From the NCBI GenBank assembly GCA_943348955.1, contig CALQZE010000045.1, positions 1 through 5,049 on the forward strand: 5,049 nucleotides of DNA, written 5' to 3'. Under the pieces are notes generated by a model, which was given only the letters and a program-made list of their open reading frames with translations, ran no database searches and was not told the DNA's origin. Shown here piece by piece: positions 1-5,049 of the stretch (its first letter is position 1; each line of letters begins with the position of its first letter). The DNA comes from Candidatus Uhrbacteria bacterium RIFOXYB12_FULL_58_10. Its GTDB lineage: Bacteria; Patescibacteriota; Patescibacteriia; UBA9934; GWF2-40-263. Position numbers and translations under genes: made by a program.

Positions 1-77
1 GTCGTTGAGTTCTGAAGCGAAGAATCTTCTCCACTTCATGACCTTACGACTTACGATTTCTCCTAACCAACACTGTT

Positions 78-1901
78 ATGGTTCAACCAACCAAACCGCA
101 ACCGCAAGCTCCGCGACCGGAAGGAAACAAATTCCGAGGTCGTGTCTTTCACGCAAAACGTCCAAACACACCGCACCCATCACAACCAACACAAACAATT
201 AAAACCGTTACCGCACCAAGCGGAGACAAACTTCGCATCATCGTTCTTGGTGGATGTGAGGAAGTCGGACGTAACTGTACGTTAATTGAATACAAGAATG
301 ACATCATTCTTATCGACTTAGGTCTTCAATTCCCAGAAGAGAACATGCCTGGAATCGATTACATCATTCCGAACGTTTCCTATTTGAAAGGCAAAGAGAA
401 AAATGTTCGCGGTGTGATTATCACCCACGGTCACTATGACCACATCGGTGCCATTCCACACATTGTTCCAAACATCGGTAATCCCCCAATCTACGCACTT
501 CCGATGTCAGCCGGAATCATCAAGCGTCGACAGGAAGATTTTCACACACGTCCGCTTAACATCAAGGTGACAAAAAATACAGACATCTTGAAACTCGGAG
601 CGTTCACCGTTTCCTTCTTCCACATCAACCACAATATTCCAGACTCTGTCGGTATCGTCATTGATACACCAGCAGGAACCATCTGCCACACTGGTGACTG
701 GAAATTTGATTTCCATCCTGCAGGAACAGAACATGCGGACTTTCAACAAATTGCCGGAATCGGAAAGAAAGGCGTGTTGTGTTTGATGGGAGATTCCACA
801 AACGCAAACGTTCCTGGACACCAGGTCTCTGAAAAAGTTATCGAAGATGAATTGCGCATGATTATTGAAAAAGCAAAGGGTCGTGTCATTATCGGTACGT
901 TCGCTTCCCTTCTTGCACGTGTTAAACAAATCATTGAAATCTCAGACTCTCTTGGAAAAAAAGTTGCTATTGATGGTTACTCAATGCGTACATATATTGA
1001 AATCGCCAAAGAACTCGGATTTATCAAGTGTCAGCTTTCAACGCTCATCAAGCCAGAACAAATGGACAGCTATGCAGACGATAAAATCGTTCTCATCTGT
1101 ACAGGTGCTCAAGGAGAGAAGAACGCCGCACTTAACCGCATTGCAAACAATGAACACCGCGTGATTCGCGTCAGAAAGTCTGACACAATCATTTTCTCAA
1201 GCTCTGTCATTCCAGGAAATGAAAACTCTGTTCAGCGTCTCATGGATACGTTGTATCGAAAAGGATGCAAAGTCATCAACTACAAAATGATGGATGTGCA
1301 TGCCGGAGGACACGCCAAAAAAGAAGATATCAAACTCATGCTTGCTCTGTTCAAACCAAAATACTACGTTCCGATCGAAGGAAACCATTTCCTTCTTCGT
1401 GAAAACGGCATGGTCGCGCAATCGATGGGATGGAAAGAAGAAAATATTTTCATCGTTGATAATGGACAAGTCATGGAATTTTGGAAAGAAGGCGGACGAC
1501 TCACCCAAGAAAAAGTTCCGAGTGATTATGTCTTCGTTGATGGACTCGGTGTCGGGGACGTTTCACAAGTTGTCCTTCGTGACCGTCTCGTTCTCGCAGA
1601 GGACGGAATGGTTGTCGTGATTGTGCAGATTGAAAAACGCACAGGCAAACTTGTCGGAAATCCCGATATCGTCAGCCGCGGATTCATCTTCATGAAAGAT
1701 CATATTGAACTCATTGAAGGAACACGCAAGGAAGTCAAAAAATTAATGGATCAAGCAAAACCAGGAGCAGCAGCTGGAGATTCACAAGCGGAAGCGGACA
1801 CAAAATATATTCGCGAACAAATTCGCGATGAGGTCGGTAAATTCTTGTTTAAGAAAACAGAACGCCGACCAATGATTTTGCCCGTCATTATCGAAGTTTA
1901 A
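78..1901 (+). CDS. rnj: Ribonuclease J (metallo-beta-lactamase/beta-CASP RNase)
   Basis: This encodes a 607-residue ribonuclease J, a cytoplasmic zinc-dependent enzyme with 5'-to-3' exonuclease and endonuclease activity in mRNA decay and RNA maturation. Residues 1-48 are a low-complexity tail rich in Pro, Gln, Thr and basic residues; the conserved core starts near KLRIIVLGG (51-59). Metal-site motifs are HGHYDHIG (117-124), HNIPDS (185-190) and HTGDW (204-208). Beta-CASP motifs follow: GDSTNA (238-243), CTGAQGE (341-347), SSSVIPGNE (374-382) and HAGGHA (408-413). The C-terminus, RRPMILPVIIEV, is typical of the family, so the protein is complete; it exceeds the roughly 555 residues of Bacillus RNase J1 mainly through the tail and a short Ala/Gly insertion near 560-575. 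One oddity is PIEGNH (432-437), where J1 has PVHGE, so the usual metal-binding His is Glu434. No Shine-Dalgarno sequence precedes ATG 78; the next in-frame ATG is residue 90, inside the core, which supports this start. Family assignment is secure. Confidence 0.96.
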   Translation: MVQPTKPQPQAPRPEGNKFRGRVFHAKRPNTPHPSQPTQTIKTVTAPSGDKLRIIVLGGCEEVGRNCTLIEYKNDIILIDLGLQFPEENMPGIDYIIPNVSYLKGKEKNVRGVIITHGHYDHIGAIPHIVPNIGNPPIYALPMSAGIIKRRQEDFHTRPLNIKVTKNTDILKLGAFTVSFFHINHNIPDSVGIVIDTPAGTICHTGDWKFDFHPAGTEHADFQQIAGIGKKGVLCLMGDSTNANVPGHQVSEKVIEDELRMIIEKAKGRVIIGTFASLLARVKQIIEISDSLGKKVAIDGYSMRTYIEIAKELGFIKCQLSTLIKPEQMDSYADDKIVLICTGAQGEKNAALNRIANNEHRVIRVRKSDTIIFSSSVIPGNENSVQRLMDTLYRKGCKVINYKMMDVHAGGHAKKEDIKLMLALFKPKYYVPIEGNHFLLRENGMVAQSMGWKEENIFIVDNGQVMEFWKEGGRLTQEKVPSDYVFVDGLGVGDVSQVVLRDRLVLAEDGMVVVIVQIEKRTGKLVGNPDIVSRGFIFMKDHIELIEGTRKEVKKLMDQAKPGAAAGDSQAEADTKYIREQIRDEVGKFLFKKTERRPMILPVIIEV

Positions 1902-1911
1902 ACAACCATTC

Positions 1912-1939
1912 AAACCCGTTTCGCAAGAGACGGGTTTTT
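1912..1939 (+). terminator. Intrinsic terminator of rnj
   Basis: An 11-bp stem (1912-1922 with 1927-1937, one G-U wobble at 1920/1929) is closed by a GCAA tetraloop of the stable GNRA class and ends in a five-T run at 1935-1939. It starts 11 bases after the rnj stop codon. This should separate rnj transcription from the downstream gene, which has its own promoter immediately after. Confidence 0.92.
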
Positions 1940-1941
1940 GG

Positions 1942-1970
1942 TTGACAAAATCGTCATTTTCGTGTAAGAT
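1942..1970 (+). promoter_or_regulatory. Sigma-70-type promoter for the membrane-protein gene
   Basis: The -35 element TTGACA (1942-1947) is a perfect consensus match. A 17-bp spacer separates it from TAAGAT (1965-1970), a 5/6 match to the -10 consensus. The predicted transcript start is near G1976. The promoter begins two bases after the rnj terminator T-run, the arrangement expected for an independent transcription unit. It also rules out the in-frame TTG at 1942 as a start codon, since that base lies inside the -35 element. The implied 5' leader is about 100 nt if translation starts at 2080. Confidence 0.85.
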
Positions 1971-2065
1971 CCTTTGTCTGCGTGCAGTATTATTGCCGCA
2001 AACCAAGCAAATTCGCTTGAAAATGCTTGTCGCGGGTGCGATGAGTATCGAAGGAAATTCTCAAC

Positions 2066-2071
2066 AGGGGG
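2066..2071 (+). promoter_or_regulatory. Shine-Dalgarno sequence deciding the start at GTG 2080
   Basis: AGGGGG can pair along its whole length with the anti-Shine-Dalgarno CCUCCU (one G-U pair) and lies 8 nt before GTG 2080. The alternative in-frame starts ATG 2023 and ATG 2041 have no comparable sequence at the right distance, so 2080 is preferred. This is the only convincing ribosome binding site before any gene start in the window. Confidence 0.65.
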
Positions 2072-2079
2072 CAAACATC

Positions 2080-3501
2080 GTGCAAAAGAAGGACAAAAAA
2101 GGCAAGTTGAATTGGCTCCCGGAGCTGATGCAACTGCGCCCCTACGGCGAGAGCGGGCTCACGAAAGGCGTGCGCGGGATGATGAACATCTGGTCACCAC
2201 TGACCCTCGGGTTCCTCGTCTTCATCGCGTTCGTCTGGTACGAGTTCGGTCTCCTCGCGTTCACGAAGCCATTTGCAATCGCGCTGGCACTCGTGGTCCC
2301 GAGCTTCTTGCTCGTCATGGACATCATCAACTTCATCAAGGACGAAGATGATGCGAAGTGGTGGATCAACTACAGCCGCATCGGCCTTTCGGTCGTGCTA
2401 ACGTTGTTCACATCGGTTGCATTTCAGCTCAGCGTCTTTCACGATGACATCACTGATCTCCAGCGCGCAAAGATCGTTCACGTCGCACACGACAAGATCG
2501 ATGCCGCCTGGAATCCGCAGATCAAAACTGCGGAAGCAAATCTCGCTTCGGTGAACACGCAGATCGACACCGATCGTGCAGCTCTCGCAGCTCAGCAGAA
2601 GACGGAAATGGATCAGTCTCTCGCGACCGAGAAGGGGGCGATCGACGCCATCCAGCACAACACGGCACACGCCGCTCTCGCGTATGATTCGGCATCGAAG
2701 GCAAAAGCACTGCGCAAGGATGCAGACGCTCGTCATCTCGCCACCGAAGCTCTTCGCGAAAAGCAGAAGACAGAATCAGCTGCGTTCGATGCAGGTATAG
2801 AAGGAAAACGAAAGGCTCCTCAAGTTGCCATCGTTGCCCTGCGCGAACAAAAGTCTCAGGAAGAAAAGAGTTTGAAGACTCTCTCGAACACGGCCGTCGA
2901 AACAAAGTACGGCGTCGTCATCAAGACCGGCTTGGTTGATCAGTTGAAGACGCTCTACATCGAACTTCCGGCAGCGAACGAAAGCGCGTTTTCCATCTGG
3001 CTCGGCATCTTCATGTGCTATGTCCTGATCTTCATTCTCGAGCTCGGGCCGTTTCTCGCCCGCAACCTCGCGAAGCAAGATCTCGCCGATTACTATCGAC
3101 AGAGTCTGCAAAAAGCTCTTCAAACGAAGCGCGACAACATGTATGCCGAAATCTGCATCGCTGCAGCACCGGCCATGAACGCGATATCCGAATGGCGTAA
3201 GGCTTGCGATGAAGAGATCGGCAACGGAATTCCGTCCCACGCCGAACTCAACAACGTGTTGCGTCGCCAATGGACGCTGCTCGTTGATGCTCACGTGACG
3301 ACCATGTACGTCGAGGCGGCAAAGCGAGGCGATGCCGGACTTGAACTGCTGGGGCAATTTCTCGAGAAGAACGGCTACCCCGATCTCCGCGACAGCAACC
3401 GCTACTGGTTCTGCCCGGAAGAAGAGGCTGCGACGCGCTGGAACTTCAAAGCCACTGCCCGCGGCAACGTCGCTCATCTCCCGGCAAGAACGCACTCCTA
3501 A
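2080..3501 (+). CDS. Polytopic membrane protein with extracytoplasmic coiled coil, DUF4407-like
   Basis: This is a predicted 473-residue inner-membrane protein of unknown function. After a Lys-rich N-terminus come hydrophobic segments at about 40-61, 64-86 and 100-120, then a long Ala/Gln/Lys/Glu-rich helical, probably coiled-coil region (about 125-275), a fourth membrane segment at about 303-326 and a 147-residue C-terminal tail. The positive-inside rule puts both ends in the cytoplasm and the coiled coil outside. This order, and the ILELGPFLARNL sequence ending the last membrane segment, resemble DUF4407 proteins; I propose that by eye, without a profile match. No catalytic motif is visible. 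The gene has its own promoter and terminator and is much richer in GC than its neighbours, with mostly ATC isoleucine codons, which suggests acquisition. ATG 2041 (486 aa) is an alternative start; GTG 2080 is preferred for its Shine-Dalgarno sequence. The existence of the gene is near certain; the family is moderately supported. Confidence 0.85.
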   Translation: MQKKDKKGKLNWLPELMQLRPYGESGLTKGVRGMMNIWSPLTLGFLVFIAFVWYEFGLLAFTKPFAIALALVVPSFLLVMDIINFIKDEDDAKWWINYSRIGLSVVLTLFTSVAFQLSVFHDDITDLQRAKIVHVAHDKIDAAWNPQIKTAEANLASVNTQIDTDRAALAAQQKTEMDQSLATEKGAIDAIQHNTAHAALAYDSASKAKALRKDADARHLATEALREKQKTESAAFDAGIEGKRKAPQVAIVALREQKSQEEKSLKTLSNTAVETKYGVVIKTGLVDQLKTLYIELPAANESAFSIWLGIFMCYVLIFILELGPFLARNLAKQDLADYYRQSLQKALQTKRDNMYAEICIAAAPAMNAISEWRKACDEEIGNGIPSHAELNNVLRRQWTLLVDAHVTTMYVEAAKRGDAGLELLGQFLEKNGYPDLRDSNRYWFCPEEEAATRWNFKATARGNVAHLPARTHS

Positions 3502-3529
3502 ACGTAATCGCTTCTCGATTACGTTTTTT
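3500..3529 (+). terminator. Intrinsic terminator of the membrane-protein gene
   Basis: A perfect 11-bp stem (3500-3510 with 3516-3526) with a CTTCT loop runs into six Ts (3524-3529). Its 5' arm begins within the TAA stop codon (3499-3501), so gene end and terminator overlap. It insulates this gene from trpS. Confidence 0.93.
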
Positions 3530-3532
3530 CTT

Positions 3533-3561
3533 TCCCAAATTTTTGATCATTGTGTTATCAT
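3533..3561 (+). promoter_or_regulatory. Candidate extended -10 promoter for trpS
   Basis: TATCAT (3556-3561) matches the -10 consensus at 5 of 6 positions. It is preceded by TGT (3553-3555), fitting the extended -10 TGn element. A weak -35, TTCCCA (3533-3538, 4/6), sits 17 bp upstream. Transcription would begin near A3568 or A3570, at or just before the trpS ATG (3570). The strong terminator immediately upstream means trpS needs a promoter of its own in this short gap, which supports the call. Confidence 0.6.
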
Positions 3562-3569
3562 AACGCCAT

Positions 3570-4553
3570 ATGTTACGTGTCCTCACTGCTCTCAAACCCA
3601 CAAATATTTTACACATCGGAAATTATTTCGGTGCCATTGAACCGTTTTTGCAACAACAAAAAACAGGCGATTCTAATTTTTTGTTTATTGCGGATTATCA
3701 CTCCATTACTGTTCCGCAAGATCCGGATGAACTTCGGAAAAATATTTTATTTGCGACTGCGGCTTATTTAGCTGCAGGAGTGGATCCCGAAAAAACAACC
3801 TTGTTTCAACAATCTTATCTTCAAGAACACACGGAACTCGCATGGATTTTAAATTGTGTTGCATCCATGGGCGAAGTAGAGCGCATGACGCAATACAAAG
3901 ATAAGGCTCGTGTTAAAGGCGAGACGGTTTCTGTCGGTTTGTTTGATTATCCAGTGCTCATGGCCGCAGATATTTTGCTTTACGACACAGAGATCGTTCC
4001 GGTCGGAGAAGATCAGAAACAACATGTCGAACTCGCGAGAGATTTAGCAGAACGATTCAATAAACGTTTTGGAGAAACATTCGTGATTCCAAAACCGATG
4101 ATTCGCAAACAAGGTGCACGTATCATGGGACTCGATGATCCGGAAAAGAAAATGTCCAAGTCCGCACCAAGTGAAAAAAATTACATTTCACTCATGGATG
4201 ATGAGGCAACAGTTCTTCGAAAAATAAAAAGTGCTGTGACAGACTCGGAAGGAACGATTCGTTTCGATGAATCCCGCAAGGCTGTTGCGAATTTAATGAC
4301 GATTTATTCCCTCGTGACAGAAAAATCGATGGAAGAAATTGAAACAGAATTTGCCGGCAAAGGATATGGTGATTTCAAAATAGCGCTTGCCGGACACATA
4401 ACAGCTTTTCTCAAACCCATGCAAGATAAAATAAATTCACTTCTCAAAAATGAAGATGAACTTCGAAACATTATCAAGCAAGGAGCTGGCAAGGCTCGTT
4501 CGATCGCACAAAAGAAAATGATCGAAGTCAGAAAAAAAATCGGGGTTAGCTAA
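3570..4553 (+). CDS. trpS: Tryptophan--tRNA ligase (TrpRS)
   Basis: This 327-residue class I aminoacyl-tRNA synthetase activates tryptophan with ATP and loads it on tRNA-Trp in the cytoplasm; the length is normal for bacterial TrpRS. The Rossmann fold begins with RVLTALKP and the HIGH-type motif HIGN (15-18). ADYHSIT (41-47) carries the active-site His44. GLFDYPVLMAADILLY (123-138) holds Asp134, equivalent to the indole-binding Asp132 of the Geobacillus enzyme. PVGEDQKQH (144-152) is the GxDQ region, and KMSKS is at 194-198, followed by the family's KSAVTDSEGTIRFD block (220-233). The first motif reads ALKPTN where many TrpRS have GIQPSG or GIQPTG, a local variation. The ATG at 3570 fits the family N-terminus exactly. 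There is no Shine-Dalgarno sequence, and the nearby -10 element suggests an almost leaderless message. Codon use is AT-rich, unlike the gene before it. Confidence 0.97.
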   Translation: MLRVLTALKPTNILHIGNYFGAIEPFLQQQKTGDSNFLFIADYHSITVPQDPDELRKNILFATAAYLAAGVDPEKTTLFQQSYLQEHTELAWILNCVASMGEVERMTQYKDKARVKGETVSVGLFDYPVLMAADILLYDTEIVPVGEDQKQHVELARDLAERFNKRFGETFVIPKPMIRKQGARIMGLDDPEKKMSKSAPSEKNYISLMDDEATVLRKIKSAVTDSEGTIRFDESRKAVANLMTIYSLVTEKSMEEIETEFAGKGYGDFKIALAGHITAFLKPMQDKINSLLKNEDELRNIIKQGAGKARSIAQKKMIEVRKKIGVS

Positions 4554-4566
4554 ACCCTGATTTTTT
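4534..4566. terminator. Bidirectional terminator between convergent trpS and the synthetase gene
   Basis: A 14-bp stem (4534-4547 with 4553-4566, one G-T pair at 4542/4558) surrounds the 5-base loop AGCTA. On the plus strand it ends in six Ts (4561-4566) for trpS. Read on the minus strand, the A-run at 4532-4539 gives eight Ts, so it can also terminate the convergent gene ending at 4584. The hairpin contains the last trpS codons and the stop codon at 4551-4553. Confidence 0.9.
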
Positions 4567-4583
4567 GTTCCCTCTTCTTTCTC

Positions 4584-5049
4584 TTAAATCAACTGCTCTT
4601 TATTTTGCACAAACGTCACAGCATCACGAATATCTGCGACACCCAAAATCCATTGCAAGATTCGCGCCATTCCAAATCCACATCCTGCGTGTGGAACCGT
4701 TCCATTTTCTCGAACTTTATCGATATACCAGGAGAAATCATCAATACTTCCTCCACGTTTTTGCAGTCGAGCAAACATTTTTGAATTTGTGAGACGACTC
4801 ACTAATGTATCGATGTCGTGTACGCGAGCTGCCGATCCGACAGACTCTCCAGAGATCGGCAAAATCAAATCAGAACTTTGAACACGACCCGGACGTTCCG
4901 GATCCGGCAACATATTAAAGAACTTTTCCACTTCGATTTCTTTTCCGAAGTCATGCATCGGATCCGGATAATGCGTAATAAAAAGCGGCACGTTTCCATG
5001 TCGCTGAATGAGTTTCTGTTCACGGTGTCGATCAATATCATCTCCCCAA
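4584..5049 (-). CDS. asnS: Class II tRNA synthetase, probably asparaginyl (C-terminal part, runs off the window)
   Basis: The frame is open from the window edge to the TAA at 4586-4584, giving the last 154 residues of a class IIb aminoacyl-tRNA synthetase that loads Asn (or Asp) on tRNA. The fragment begins WGDDIDRHREQKL and continues with PLFITHYPDP (21-30), as in AsnRS-type catalytic domains. SWYIDKVRENGTVPHAGCGF (107-126) leads into motif 3, GCGFGMAR (122-129), with the invariant ATP-binding Arg129. A WILGVADIRDAVTF end (133-146) is characteristic of AsnRS/AspRS C-termini. The motif ESVGSAARVHD (68-78) differs from the usual AsnRS form with GGS and Arg, so the amino-acid specificity is not certain. 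GTG 4991, the first apparent start codon in this frame here, is internal: homologous sequence extends upstream of it. The start lies beyond the window. The gene converges on trpS, with a shared terminator between them. Confidence 0.88.
   Translation of the reverse strand, partial: WGDDIDRHREQKLIQRHGNVPLFITHYPDPMHDFGKEIEVEKFFNMLPDPERPGRVQSSDLILPISGESVGSAARVHDIDTLVSRLTNSKMFARLQKRGGSIDDFSWYIDKVRENGTVPHAGCGFGMARILQWILGVADIRDAVTFVQNKEQLI

Noticed and set aside
27..57. Possible rnj promoter with TACGAT (52-57) as -10
   Set aside because: The -10 matches only 4 of 6 positions, lacks the TGn extension, and no acceptable -35 lies 16-18 bp upstream. The true promoter may be before the window.
5..202. 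Open frame of 65 codons overlapping the start of rnj
   Set aside because: It overlaps the RNase J N-terminus in another frame, is Thr/Ser/Asn-rich without motifs, and has no ribosome binding site.
1294..1620. Out-of-frame plus-strand open frame inside rnj
   Set aside because: It lies wholly within the conserved RNase J coding region and its translation has no recognisable features.
1942..2079. Extension of the membrane protein upstream to TTG 1942 (519 aa)
   Set aside because: TTG 1942 lies in the -35 element, upstream of the predicted transcript start, and the extra residues look like translated leader.
2776..3495. Long antisense open frame of 239 codons opposite the membrane-protein gene
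   Set aside because: It is a mirror of a GC-rich gene with strong codon bias. The protein has no recognisable motifs, and the plus strand has clear membrane segments plus a matching promoter and terminator.
3332..3640. Open frame bridging the end of the membrane-protein gene and the start of trpS
   Set aside because: It crosses a perfect terminator hairpin and two well-supported genes in a different frame.

Overview
The window looks like bacterial chromosome, probably from a Candidate Phyla Radiation (Patescibacteria) organism or a similar reduced-genome lineage. This is inferred from the RNase J with a Pro/Gln/Thr-rich N-terminal tail, the style of the aminoacyl-tRNA synthetases, very short intergenic spaces and sparse Shine-Dalgarno sequences. 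No ribosomal or phylogenetic marker is present, so the assignment is tentative. All genes read cleanly with UGA as stop.

Layout. Bases 1-77 hold no gene I can support; they may include the last codons of an upstream gene. Bases 78-1901 (+) encode a full-length RNase J (607 aa). It is followed at once by a strong intrinsic terminator (1912-1939). Two bases after the terminator's T-run begins a near-consensus sigma-70 promoter (TTGACA, 17 bp spacer, TAAGAT; 1942-1970). That promoter drives a 473-aa polytopic membrane protein (2080-3501, +) with three N-terminal membrane segments, a long extracytoplasmic coiled coil, a fourth membrane segment and a cytoplasmic tail. The architecture resembles DUF4407 proteins. 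Its own terminator (3500-3529) overlaps its stop codon. A second promoter, apparently giving an almost leaderless mRNA, precedes tryptophanyl-tRNA synthetase trpS (3570-4553, +). A hairpin with A- and T-runs on both flanks (4534-4566) ends trpS and can also end the convergent gene. That gene is the C-terminal part of a class II asparaginyl/aspartyl-type tRNA synthetase (4584 to the window edge, -).

How the parts relate. RNase J (RNA processing and decay) and the two tRNA synthetases (translation) are housekeeping genes of low to moderate GC. The membrane-protein gene between rnj and trpS is clearly richer in G+C, strongly prefers ATC over ATT for isoleucine, has the only good Shine-Dalgarno sequence seen here, and carries its own promoter and terminator. 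It looks like a self-contained, probably acquired, transcription unit set between core genes. It is the most interesting part of the window, and its function cannot be read from the sequence. I see no RNA genes, CRISPR arrays, insertion sequences or attachment sites.
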